Assembly (NCBI GenBank): GCA_963658695.1
Contig: CAVKRN010000006.1
Location: 7,350 to 71,349, forward strand
Reading direction: 5' to 3'
Source of the DNA: CAG-791 sp963658695
Lineage (GTDB): Bacteria; Bacillota; Clostridia; Lachnospirales; Lachnospiraceae
Length of the DNA: 64,000 nucleotides
Of the stretch, positions 33,703 to 41,661 are shown in pieces (the first letter of the stretch is position 1; each line of letters begins with the position of its first letter). Below the pieces are notes generated by a model. The model had not been told where the DNA came from. It made no database searches and saw only the letters and a list, made by a program, of their open reading frames with translations. A program made the position numbers and the translations under genes.

Positions 33703-34653
33703 GTGTCATTTGCAATCATTCAGACAGCCCTGGACAATGGCTTGATTTTTGGACTGGTGGCCTTGTCTTTGTTTATCAGCTTCAGCATACTGGATATCTG
33801 CGATCTTTCAACGGACGGCTGCTATATGCTGGGGGCGGCCGTTGGCGTGGCTGTCACGATTTCCGGGCACCCGATCCTTGCCATTCCGGCATCGATGCTG
33901 GCAGGAATCTGCTCCGGCTATGTTACGGCATTGTTGCAGACCAAGTTCGGTGTGCCGAGTATTCTGGCGGGGATCATTGTCAACACGGGACTTTATACGA
34001 TCAACCTGATGGCAATGGGAATGAAGACCAATCTGAACATTGTCGGCAGTCCTACCATTTATGATCTGTTCAAATCACTGAGTGAAAGCGCATTCTGGAC
34101 CACATGGAGTCGTTCCGTGCTGCTGCTGATTCTGGTGGGCGCGCTTTGTTTCCTGGTTTACCGGTTTCTGGGGACAAGACTTGGACTGTCGGTGCGGGCA
34201 ACCGGGGACAGTATTGCCATGGTGCGCGCCAGCTCCATCAATCCGGCGGTGACGATTACGGTGGGACTGTGCATGTCCAATGCGCTGACGGGACTTGCGG
34301 GGTGCCTGATTGGTCAGTACAACAAAAACGCAGAGATTAACATGGGGACCGGTATGGTCACCATTGCACTGGCGTCATTGATCATTGGCCAGACGCTGTT
34401 TGGCCGGGGGAAGATGCTGACCAGAATCCTGGGAGTCGTGGCAGGATCGATTATCTATCGGCTGATTATTGCACTGGCACTTCGGCTGAATGTTCCGACG
34501 CAGGCCTTTAAACTGGTGTCTGCGTTGATCGTTGCAGTTGCCATTGCGGCACCTGCTGCGCAGCAAATGCTTCGCAACAGAAAGAAAAAGAAGGCTGCCA
34601 TTCGGGAACGGAAGGCGGAAATTGCGAAGAGAAAAGAGGGGCAGCATGCTTAA
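33703..34653 (+). CDS. ABC transporter permease of the TrpXYZ-type system
   Basis: A 316-residue permease of the BPD_transp_2/PF02653 group with about nine hydrophobic helices. Segments ALSLFISFSILDICDLSTDG, LQTKFGVPSILAGIIVNTGLY and GDSIAMVRASSINP are family-typical. I place the start at the GTG 33703 because AGGGGGA sits seven bases upstream; an upstream in-frame GTG at 33658 has no such site. The C-terminus is Lys/Arg-rich (RKKKKAAIRERKAEIAKRKEG). Its last 8 bases overlap the next ATPase gene. Confidence 0.88.
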   Translation: MSFAIIQTALDNGLIFGLVALSLFISFSILDICDLSTDGCYMLGAAVGVAVTISGHPILAIPASMLAGICSGYVTALLQTKFGVPSILAGIIVNTGLYTINLMAMGMKTNLNIVGSPTIYDLFKSLSESAFWTTWSRSVLLLILVGALCFLVYRFLGTRLGLSVRATGDSIAMVRASSINPAVTITVGLCMSNALTGLAGCLIGQYNKNAEINMGTGMVTIALASLIIGQTLFGRGKMLTRILGVVAGSIIYRLIIALALRLNVPTQAFKLVSALIVAVAIAAPAAQQMLRNRKKKKAAIRERKAEIAKRKEGQHA

Positions 34654-35470
34654 AGTTGAGCGAATTTCCAAAACCTTTTATCCCGGGACCATCAATGAAA
34701 AAAAGGCGCTGGATGGAGTGAGTCTGGAGCTTCGAGACGGCGATTTTGCTACCATTGTCGGCTCCAACGGAGCAGGAAAATCGACATTTTTCAATGCGGT
34801 GGCAGGGAGCTTTATTACAGACAGCGGATATATTGAACTGGATGGAACGGACATAACCTTTATGCAGGAGCACAAAAGGAGCCAGTTCATCGGACGCCTG
34901 TTCCAGGATACAGAGATGGGAACGGCGCCGCATATGACCATTGAGGAGAATCTTTCGGTCGCATATTTGCGGGCATCGGCATCAAGTAAAACATTTATGG
35001 GACGCCTGGCACAGGATTTCTCCCGTATCAGCCGGAAGGAGAAGCAGCTTTTTCGTGAGCGGCTTTCTCTTCTTAGGATGGGACTGGAAGATCGTATGGA
35101 AACGCAGGTTGGCCTTTTGTCCGGAGGGCAAAGGCAGGCACTTACACTTTTGATGGCTACCATTGTGACGCCGCGGCTGCTTCTTCTGGATGAGCATACG
35201 GCGGCACTGGATCCTGCTACAGCAGAGGTTGTATTGCGCCTGACGAAGGAGATCGTGGCAGAGCAGCAGATTACCTGCCTTATGGTGACGCACAATATGC
35301 ATCAGGCATTGGAAATGGGCAATCGAACGCTGATGATGGACAATGGTCACATTGTTTTGGACATTCAGGGGGAAGAACGCAGTCACATGACAGTGGATTC
35401 TCTTTTGAAACGGTTTGCGGAGAGTGCAGGACAAGGACTCGATAATGACCGGATTCTGCTGTCGAAGTAA
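34646..35470 (+). CDS. ABC transporter ATP-binding protein of the TrpXYZ-type system
   Basis: A 274-residue ATPase with Walker A GSNGAGKST near residue 37, signature LSGGQRQAL, Walker B LLLDEHTAALD, and a VTHNMHQALEMGNR switch-histidine region. It energises the permease encoded immediately upstream; their genes overlap by 8 bp, fixing the ATG at 34646. A small insertion around residues 110-130 (ASASSKTFMGRLAQDFSRISRKE) is typical of this transporter group. The operon ends at 35470 with a hairpin about 50 bp later. Confidence 0.9.
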   Translation: MLKVERISKTFYPGTINEKKALDGVSLELRDGDFATIVGSNGAGKSTFFNAVAGSFITDSGYIELDGTDITFMQEHKRSQFIGRLFQDTEMGTAPHMTIEENLSVAYLRASASSKTFMGRLAQDFSRISRKEKQLFRERLSLLRMGLEDRMETQVGLLSGGQRQALTLLMATIVTPRLLLLDEHTAALDPATAEVVLRLTKEIVAEQQITCLMVTHNMHQALEMGNRTLMMDNGHIVLDIQGEERSHMTVDSLLKRFAESAGQGLDNDRILLSK

Positions 35471-35522
35471 AGGATGTGCTGCATCAAGAATTGGCCATCG
35501 CAGCAACCCTATAAAAGGGAGG

Positions 35523-35556
35523 ATGCCGGAAACCTTGCGGTTCCCGGCATATTATG
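35523..35556 (+). terminator. Hairpin after the TrpXYZ-type operon
   Basis: ATGCCGG-A-AACC (35523-35534) pairs with GGTT-C-CCGGCAT (35539-35550) around TTGC. The following ATATTATG is AT-rich rather than T-only, so termination is likely but not certain. Confidence 0.65.
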
Positions 35557-35675
35557 AAAAAGTTATTAATGATATTGGCTTGCTTCTATGGTCTTTACTA
35601 TAGGGGAGAATCGTGTCCGAAAAATGGTGACTGCGTGAAGTTACATTGAATAAAATATGAACAAATCATGAATGC

Positions 35676-36557
35676 ATGGCGATGAAGAAAATTGAAACTC
35701 TAACGGAGCTGGTCTTCTGGCTGGACGAACGATATGTCTGCAAAGAGCGCGAGCGGGAGGTAGAGAGGTGTTACCGGGAATTACCGGCAGAAGGGCTCCC
35801 TGTTTTCGTCCGTGGGGATCCGGCCGAAGGTGCTTGCTGCCTGTATCTGACGGATTCTGCGGTGTTGTATCAAAGGTGCCGGGAAAAGGGGCTTCCTGCT
35901 GCGGGATATCTTCACGCAGGGAACCGGCAGGAATCATTTCCGGGGGCGGAGTATATTCTCATGCAGCCGGACGAGATCTCGGCGGATTCTTATTGCAAAA
36001 TATGGCAAAGACTTGCGGGGCACCCATGGATAATCGCTCGAACAAAGCGCTTGACGCTGCAGGAAGTTTCTCCGGAGGATTACGAGGCACTGTATTTGTT
36101 GTATGATGCCCAGGCACGCCGTTTTCTGACGCCGCTTTCCGAGGATCGCGAGAAAGAGCAGGAAATCCTGCGAGTCTATGCGGAGAAAATCTATGGCTTT
36201 TATGGCTATGGGATGTGGGGTATCTGGGAGACGGCAAGCGGAGAGCTGATTGGCAGAATTGGCTTTGCACCGCCGACCGAAGCAAAGGAAATGCCGGAGC
36301 TGGGATATCTTGTGCGGAAGGATTGCCGGGGGAAGGGATATGCCAAGGAGGCGGCGCGGGCGGCTTTGACATTTGCAAAGGATGAGCTTGGAATCGCAGA
36401 GGTGGCGCTGCAGACGGATGCAGCAAATGCGGCGTCTGTTGCACTGGCAATGTCGCTTGGCTTTCAAGTGGAGGAGAAGACAACGGTAGGCGCAACGGGT
36501 AAAGTGTTACACTGGACAAAGACGCTTCTCAACGAGCGGAAAGGAAATCATGATTAA
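35676..36557 (+). CDS. GNAT family N-acetyltransferase
   Basis: A 293-residue protein. Residues 120-290 hold a GNAT acetyltransferase fold with acetyl-CoA loop motif VRKDCRGKGYAKEAARAAL near residue 210 and a C-terminal strand LGFQVEEKTTV; it resembles the RimJ/RimL type. The first 110 residues (LTELVFWLDERYVCKEREREVERC) are an extra domain without an assigned function. Substrate is unknown. Weak Shine-Dalgarno; ATGs at 35676 and 35682 are both possible. Its last 8 bases overlap the aminotransferase gene, indicating coupling. Confidence 0.82.
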   Translation: MAMKKIETLTELVFWLDERYVCKEREREVERCYRELPAEGLPVFVRGDPAEGACCLYLTDSAVLYQRCREKGLPAAGYLHAGNRQESFPGAEYILMQPDEISADSYCKIWQRLAGHPWIIARTKRLTLQEVSPEDYEALYLLYDAQARRFLTPLSEDREKEQEILRVYAEKIYGFYGYGMWGIWETASGELIGRIGFAPPTEAKEMPELGYLVRKDCRGKGYAKEAARAALTFAKDELGIAEVALQTDAANAASVALAMSLGFQVEEKTTVGATGKVLHWTKTLLNERKGNHD

Positions 36558-37746
36558 CGAACATTATCTGGAAATGCTGGGACACAAATCCGTGATTCGT
36601 GAATTGTCGGAATATGCTACGGCGCGCGGCAAGGAAATCGGATATGAAAATGTATTTGATTTCAGCCTTGGGAATCCGTCGGTTCCCGCACCGCAGAGCT
36701 TTACGGATGCTGCAGTGCGATTCCTTGAAACGATGGAACCCATTCGGCTGCATGGCTATAGCCCGAGTCTCGGAATTCCGGAGGTTAAATCCAAAATTGC
36801 GGCGTCGTTGAACCGCCGGTTTGGCATGCAGTACGGACCGGAGCATATTTTTCCTGCCTCCGGTTGTGCCGGGGCTATTGCGCATGCGCTTCGCGCAGTA
36901 ACCAAGCCGGGGGACAAGGTTCTGGTTCAGGCACCGTTTTTCCCGGAATATGTGCCGTACATCAACGATACGGGGGCGGAGATCGTCATCATTCCGGCTC
37001 GCTTTACAGATTTTCAGATTAATTTTCAGGTCATGGAAGAACTTCTGCAGTCGGGAGTGGCGGCTGTTCTTATCAATTCGCCCAACAACCCGTCAGGAGT
37101 GGCTTACTCCGAAGAAACCCTGCAGAAGCTTTCTAAGCTGCTGACGGAGAAATCGGAGAAACTGGGGTATCCCCTGTTTTTGATTTCGGATGAACCCTAT
37201 CGGGAAATTGCCTTTGACGGACAAGAGATTCCGTATCCGGCACGTTACTATAATAATACATTAACGTGTTATTCCTTCTCGAAATCCCTCTCGGTTCCCG
37301 GAGAACGTATCGGCTATGTCGCAGTGAATCCTGCATGCGACCATGCGAATGCTATTGTTCCGATATGCGGACAGATATCCAGAGGCATTGGTCACAACTG
37401 CCCGTCTTCACTGATTCAGCTGGCGGCGGCAGAGGCCGTGGATGATACGGCAGATCTTTCGGTGTACGAAACCAACCGGGATCTTTTGTATGACTGCTTC
37501 GTGGAACTGGGCTTTGAGGTGCAAAAACCCAACGGAACCTTTTATATCATGCCGAAGGCGCTGGAGGGGGATGCAGCAGCGTTTTGCAAAAAGGCACTGC
37601 AGTATGATCTTGTTTTTGTTCCGTGCGAGGGCTTTCATGCACCGGGGTATTTTCGCGTGGCCTACTGCATTGATACGGAAAAGGTGGAGCGGTCGCTTCC
37701 GGCAATCCGCCGCTTTGTGAAAGAAGTTTATCGAAAGGAAAACTGA
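36550..37746 (+). CDS. Pyridoxal-phosphate-dependent aminotransferase (class I/II)
   Basis: A 398-residue fold-type I aminotransferase. The PLP-binding lysine is in CYSFSKSLSVPGERIGYV near residue 240, NSPNNPSG near 178 contacts the carboxylate, and the SDEPYREIAF segment carries the cofactor-contacting Asp/Tyr. It resembles clostridial aspartate/aromatic aminotransferases of unassigned substrate. AAGGAAATC lies just before the ATG at 36550, which overlaps the GNAT gene by eight bases. Confidence 0.9.
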   Translation: MINEHYLEMLGHKSVIRELSEYATARGKEIGYENVFDFSLGNPSVPAPQSFTDAAVRFLETMEPIRLHGYSPSLGIPEVKSKIAASLNRRFGMQYGPEHIFPASGCAGAIAHALRAVTKPGDKVLVQAPFFPEYVPYINDTGAEIVIIPARFTDFQINFQVMEELLQSGVAAVLINSPNNPSGVAYSEETLQKLSKLLTEKSEKLGYPLFLISDEPYREIAFDGQEIPYPARYYNNTLTCYSFSKSLSVPGERIGYVAVNPACDHANAIVPICGQISRGIGHNCPSSLIQLAAAEAVDDTADLSVYETNRDLLYDCFVELGFEVQKPNGTFYIMPKALEGDAAAFCKKALQYDLVFVPCEGFHAPGYFRVAYCIDTEKVERSLPAIRRFVKEVYRKEN

Positions 37747-37748
37747 CA

Positions 37749-38588
37749 ATGTTGGAAATTTTAAAGGCTGCACTGTTTGGATTGGTGGAAGGCATTACGG
37801 AGTGGCTCCCGATTAGCAGTACCGGCCATATGATCCTTCTGGATGAATTTGTAAAGCTGGATGTCTCCATGGAATTCTGGGACATGTTTCTGGTGGTCAT
37901 TCAGTTTGGCGCTATTCTGGCGGTGATTCTTCTTTATTGGAATACCATCTGGCCGTTGGGCCTGTATCGTCACAGGAAGCGCACGCGAATCATATGGAAG
38001 AAGGATACCATTCAGTTGTGGATTAAGACGATTGTTGCGTGCATTCCGGCGGCAGTTGTGGGACTGGCTTTGGACGACTGGTTGAATGAGCATTTGTACA
38101 ACTGGCTGGTTGTAGCGATTATGCTGATTCTGGTTGGCGTAGTTTTCCTTGTTGTAGAGCATGTGCAAAAGGACCGCGAGCCGGTAGTGACCGACCTGAA
38201 AGATCTTACAATGAAGGATGCATTTCTGATCGGATTGTTCCAGCTGATCGCAGCGGTTTTTCCGGGAACATCCCGCTCGGGAGCAACCATTATCGGCGGA
38301 CTGGTTATCGGCGTTTCGCGCACAGTGGCAGCTGAGTTCACCTTTATTCTGGCCATTCCGGTGATGGCTGGCGCAAGCCTGTTAAAAATTCTGAAATTCG
38401 GTTTCCATTTTAGCGGAACCGAAGCAGCGATCCTTGTTGTTGGCATGGGTGTCGCCTTTGTAATATCGCTGATCGTGATCCGGTTTCTTATGGGATATAT
38501 CCGCCGGCATGATTTCAAGCCCTTTGGGTGGTATCGCATTGTGCTGGGCGCAGCGGTGATTCTGTACTTTGGTCTGCTCCGCGGATAG
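37749..38588 (+). CDS. uppP: Undecaprenyl-diphosphatase
   Basis: A 279-residue polytopic enzyme (BacA type) that dephosphorylates undecaprenyl pyrophosphate to recycle the cell-wall lipid carrier. The two catalytic motifs are present: LVEGITEWLPISSTGH near residue 14 and FPGTSRSGATIIGG near residue 175. About eight membrane segments. It starts 2 bases after the aminotransferase stop, with GAAAGGAAA upstream, so it is probably in the same transcript. It confers bacitracin tolerance in characterised members. Confidence 0.95.
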   Translation: MLEILKAALFGLVEGITEWLPISSTGHMILLDEFVKLDVSMEFWDMFLVVIQFGAILAVILLYWNTIWPLGLYRHRKRTRIIWKKDTIQLWIKTIVACIPAAVVGLALDDWLNEHLYNWLVVAIMLILVGVVFLVVEHVQKDREPVVTDLKDLTMKDAFLIGLFQLIAAVFPGTSRSGATIIGGLVIGVSRTVAAEFTFILAIPVMAGASLLKILKFGFHFSGTEAAILVVGMGVAFVISLIVIRFLMGYIRRHDFKPFGWYRIVLGAAVILYFGLLRG

Positions 38589-38658
38589 TCTGTAAGCAGC
38601 CAATTCGCATTCGAAAATCGACAGGCGCTGGTTGATACATGAGTTGGCGAAAGTTTAG

Positions 38659-38726
38659 CAGCCACATCGAGGGTTTCCTTCGGAAAACCTCGATGTGGCT
38701 GGGCAGAGGTCCTTCGGACCTTGCCC
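38659..38726 (+). repeat. Two tandem hairpins downstream of uppP
   Basis: Arms 38659-38678 and 38682-38701 pair over 20 bp with one mismatch around a TTC loop (CAGCCACATCGAGG with CCTCGATGTGGCTG inside). Directly following, GGGCAGAGGTCC (38701-38712) pairs with GGACCTTGCCC (38716-38726), again around TTC. Neither has a T-run. They lie immediately before a family B repeat. The 413-bp gap 38589-39001 contains no gene. Confidence 0.7.
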
Positions 38727-38796
38727 ATCTGCCTATTTCAATCATGAATATGTCTGCAAGCAGCCAATTCATGTCGAAATAGGCAGATGCTAAACA
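38727..38796 (+). repeat. Repeat family B, copy 2
   Basis: A perfect 13-bp stem (ATCTGCCTATTTC 38727-38739 with GAAATAGGCAGAT 38776-38788) encloses CATGAAT/ATTCATG and CTGC/GCAG sub-stems, followed by a GCTAAACAGAG tail. It is the best-preserved copy of the family. A more degenerate relative begins right after the uppP stop (38589-38640). Confidence 0.7.
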
Positions 38797-38851
38797 GAGG
38801 AATGAATTGTAACAATCTTACAAAGAAACTGCCCTATTTTCGGTGAATTTG

Positions 38852-38880
38852 TTGACAGCAGAAAAGACGTGTGATACGTT
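38852..38880 (+). promoter_or_regulatory. Sigma-A promoter for the DUF6465 gene
   Basis: A perfect TTGACA (38852-38857), 17-bp spacer and TACGTT (38875-38880). The gene starts at 39002, giving a leader of about 115 nt. Confidence 0.6.
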
Positions 38881-39001
38881 TACCACGTAGATTAGAGCAC
38901 ACGGCACCTTGCGGAGGGGTGAATACCGGATACGGGTGCAGGCGGTGTGCCCCTTGCAAAGAAGAGCCCTTCGATGAATCAGGGCAGAAGGAGACGTACG
39001 G

Positions 39002-39541
39002 ATGAGTACGAAGAAAAAGCCGGTTGCAACAGTGAAAGCTAATTTTAACTCGAAGGGTGCTGCACCTGCGAAGGAAGCGGCAAAGGCAGAAGAGACAGTA
39101 AAGGTTGTCAAAGAGGAGAGCGTCGTGGAGAAGAAAGCGGAGAAGAAGGTAGCAGCTGCAAAAGAGCCTGTGAAGGCAGAGGCAGCGAAGAAGGAGCCGG
39201 TAAAGGCAGAAGAAAAGAAGACTGCACCGGTAAAGGCAGCAGAGAAGAAGGCGGAGCCGGCTAAGAAAGCAGAGCCTGCAAAGACAGAAGAGAAGAAGGC
39301 TGAGGCGGCAAAGGCCCCTGCTAAGAAAGCTTCTGCCAAGATTGAGGCGGAAGTGATCCTGCAGTTCGGCGGAAATGATTACACATACGATCGGCTTCTG
39401 CAGTCAGCCAAGGATGTGTGGCAGTACGATCATGGCAAGAATGTTGCGGATTTCAAGAAGGCTGAGATCTATGTAAAGCCGGAAGAGCGCAAGGCATACG
39501 TTGTTGTGAATGGCCAGGATGAGCTGTCCTTTGACATCTAA
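39002..39541 (+). CDS. Lys/Ala/Glu-rich protein with C-terminal DUF6465-like domain
   Basis: A 179-residue protein of two parts. Residues 1-113 are low complexity: repeated EKK, PVKAEA and AKKAEPAK units with a net positive charge, reminiscent of histone H1-like or TolA-like tails. Residues 114-179 are a small conserved domain (EAEVILQFGGNDYTYDRLLQSAKDVW, then EIYVKPEERKAYVVVNG) that I associate with DUF6465 of Clostridia. No signal peptide or membrane segment. Function is unknown; nucleic-acid binding by the tail is a guess. GGAG is eight bases before the ATG. It has its own promoter and terminator. Confidence 0.78.
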   Translation: MSTKKKPVATVKANFNSKGAAPAKEAAKAEETVKVVKEESVVEKKAEKKVAAAKEPVKAEAAKKEPVKAEEKKTAPVKAAEKKAEPAKKAEPAKTEEKKAEAAKAPAKKASAKIEAEVILQFGGNDYTYDRLLQSAKDVWQYDHGKNVADFKKAEIYVKPEERKAYVVVNGQDELSFDI

Positions 39542-39630
39542 AGAATTGCGGTGAATACGCCGCGCCGATGACATGCGGAGCATTTTTGAGGCTGGCGCTG
39601 AATCGCTGCGAATACATTTTGAAAGATGGA

Positions 39631-39670
39631 TCTCCCCTGCGGAAAGCGGCAGGGGAGACTTTTATTTTTT
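39631..39670 (+). terminator. Intrinsic terminator after the DUF6465 gene
   Basis: Perfect 10-bp arms TCTCCCCTGC (39631-39640) and GCAGGGGAGA (39649-39658), then CTTTTATTTTTT. It isolates this gene from the heat-shock operon. Confidence 0.9.
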
Positions 39671-39686
39671 CTTAATCTTTCATCCG

Positions 39687-39715
39687 TTGACATTGCTAAG
39701 GGGCGGTGCTAGATT
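39687..39715 (+). promoter_or_regulatory. Sigma-A promoter of the hrcA-grpE-dnaK operon
   Basis: TTGACA (39687-39692), 17-bp spacer, TAGATT (39710-39715), immediately upstream of the CIRCE operator. Confidence 0.85.
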
Positions 39716-39729
39716 ATGTTCAGTGATTG

Positions 39730-39756
39730 TTAGCACTCGAAACATATGAGTGCTAA
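39730..39756 (+). promoter_or_regulatory. CIRCE operator (HrcA binding site)
   Basis: A perfect TTAGCACTC-N9-GAGTGCTAA inverted repeat located 15 bp after the -10 box. HrcA, encoded just downstream, binds it and represses the operon until heat stress; the operon is thus autoregulated. Confidence 0.97.
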
Positions 39757-39772
39757 CAACGACAGGAGGAAA

Positions 39773-40801
39773 ATGGAACTGCAGGAACGAAAAATGAAAA
39801 TATTGCAGGCCATTATCCGAAACTACCTGGAAACCGGTGAGCCGGTAGGAAGCCGAACGATTTCCAAGTATACGGATTTGAATCTCAGTTCTGCAACCAT
39901 TCGGAACGAGATGGCGGATCTGGAGGAGATGGGACTGATCACGCAGCCGCATACTTCGGCAGGCAGAATCCCTACGGATCAGGGCTACCGGATTTATGTG
40001 GATGATATGCTTCAGGGCGAGCGGCAGAAGCTAAACAGCATGCAGAGCGTCCTTTTGGAGAAGCAGGATCGTCTGGAAAATCTCCTGCAGGATGTGGCTA
40101 AGCTCCTGGCGACCAACACCAATTACGCCTCTATGATTTCTGCTCCGGAGATTCGGCAGAACAAGATCAAATTCATTCAGCTTTCACAGGTGGATGCGGA
40201 GAATATCCTGGCGGTCATTGTCATCGAAGGAAATCTGGTTCGCAACGCCATGATCCGAACCGAGGAGGTTCTGGATCAGAAGACGCTGTTTCGACTGAAC
40301 ATGGTTCTGAACAATGCGCTGTGCGGGGTGCCGGTGGAGGAAGTGAATTTAGGACTTATCGCTTCTCTCAAGCAGCAGGCCGGAGATCATAAGGAGATTG
40401 TGGAGAAGGTCATCGATGCGGCAGCACAGGCCGTGCAGCCGGGGAAGGGCCCGAAGATTTATACCAGCGGAGCAACGAACATTCTGCGATACCCGGAAAT
40501 AGCCGGTGACACCATGCAGATGGGCGAACTGATCAGCAGTTTTGAAGAGAAGCAGGCGCTGGGCAGTATTGTTCAGGAAACGCTCTCGGAAAGCAATGAG
40601 ACAGGAATACAGGTCTACATCGGCGATGAGATGCCCACAGACGGAATGAAGAACTGCAGTGTTGTCACTGCAACGTATGATCTGGGTGAGGGCATGAAGG
40701 GAACGGTTGGAGTAATCGGTCCGAAGCGAATGGATTATGACAAGGTCATTGGTGTACTGAAGGATATTATGAAGCAGCTGGATGCTCTATACCAGAAATA
40801 A
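39773..40801 (+). CDS. hrcA: Heat-inducible transcription repressor HrcA
   Basis: A 342-residue repressor with an N-terminal winged helix (ERKMKILQAIIRNYLETGEPVGSRTIS, SSATIRNEMADLEEMG, and HTSAGRIPTDQGYRIYVD) and a GAF-like effector domain. It binds CIRCE with help from GroEL in characterised species. I prefer the ATG at 39773 over one at 39746. The earlier ATG lies within CIRCE and has no ribosome site, while AGGAGG precedes 39773, though with a short 3-base spacer. The N-terminus from 39773 matches family length. Confidence 0.94.
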   Translation: MELQERKMKILQAIIRNYLETGEPVGSRTISKYTDLNLSSATIRNEMADLEEMGLITQPHTSAGRIPTDQGYRIYVDDMLQGERQKLNSMQSVLLEKQDRLENLLQDVAKLLATNTNYASMISAPEIRQNKIKFIQLSQVDAENILAVIVIEGNLVRNAMIRTEEVLDQKTLFRLNMVLNNALCGVPVEEVNLGLIASLKQQAGDHKEIVEKVIDAAAQAVQPGKGPKIYTSGATNILRYPEIAGDTMQMGELISSFEEKQALGSIVQETLSESNETGIQVYIGDEMPTDGMKNCSVVTATYDLGEGMKGTVGVIGPKRMDYDKVIGVLKDIMKQLDALYQK

Positions 40802-40896
40802 TGGCAATGGCCGTACGCCTGTAGAGACTTTCGGCGGGAAACCGGTACATTGTCAACAGCTAAAGAGCAGAAGACGGCAATAACAGGAGGAAGATT

Positions 40897-41562
40897 ATGA
40901 ACGAAGAATATAAGGCACCGGATACCGGCCAGGAAGAAACCGGTTCGGAACAGATTCCGGTTGAGGATGTCCAGACGAGCGAAACGCAGCAGACGGTCTC
41001 AGAGGAAACGGCAGAAACGGCAGAAAATTCGGAAACCTCCGCAGAAGATGCTTCCGAGGAGGAACAGGACACGGAGAAAAAGGGATTTTTCTCCAGAAAC
41101 AAGAAGACGGATAAGGAACGCTCGGAGCTGAAGGAGAAAATCGAAACGCTGGAGGACCGTGTGAAACGACAGATGGCGGAGTTTGATAACTACCGCAAGC
41201 GCACGGACAAGGAAAAAGAGCAGATGTTCTCGATGGGAGAAAAGAATGTAATTGAGAAGATTCTTCCCATTGTAGATAACTTCGAAAGAGGATTCGCTAC
41301 GGTAGAAGAGGCAGATCAGGAGGATCCGTTTGTCGATGGCATGAAGCGGGTTTACGCACAGCTGACCAAGCAGTTGGAAGCGTTTGGTGTGACACCGATT
41401 GAAGCGGTCGGTAAGGAATTTGATCCGAACCTTCACAATGCTGTTATGCAGGTGGAAAGTGCCGAATATGCAAGCGGCATCGTGGCGCAGGAGCTTCAGA
41501 AGGGCTATATGTATCACGATCAGGTGCTGCGGCACAGTATGGTGGCTGTGGTATCGGAATAG
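40897..41562 (+). CDS. grpE: Nucleotide exchange factor GrpE
   Basis: A 221-residue GrpE that releases ADP from DnaK. The first 75 residues are an acidic Glu/Thr/Ser-rich disordered tail, then a long coiled coil (about 80-135, with RVKRQMAEFDNYRKRTDKEKEQM) and the C-terminal beta domain (GVTPIEAVGKEFDPNLHNAVMQV). AGGAGGA precedes the ATG. It lies between hrcA and dnaK in the usual order. Confidence 0.95.
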   Translation: MNEEYKAPDTGQEETGSEQIPVEDVQTSETQQTVSEETAETAENSETSAEDASEEEQDTEKKGFFSRNKKTDKERSELKEKIETLEDRVKRQMAEFDNYRKRTDKEKEQMFSMGEKNVIEKILPIVDNFERGFATVEEADQEDPFVDGMKRVYAQLTKQLEAFGVTPIEAVGKEFDPNLHNAVMQVESAEYASGIVAQELQKGYMYHDQVLRHSMVAVVSE

Positions 41563-41661
41563 AACATCAATCTCCGAAGAGGAGTTGATCATATAAGGTA
41601 ATAACAATCAACGAAGCGGATTGTGGATCTTGTGTCAGAAGACACGGAAACGGAGTGGAAT

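Noticed and set aside
39746..39772. Upstream ATG for hrcA
   Set aside because: It lies inside the CIRCE element and has no ribosome binding site; the ATG at 39773 follows AGGAGG.
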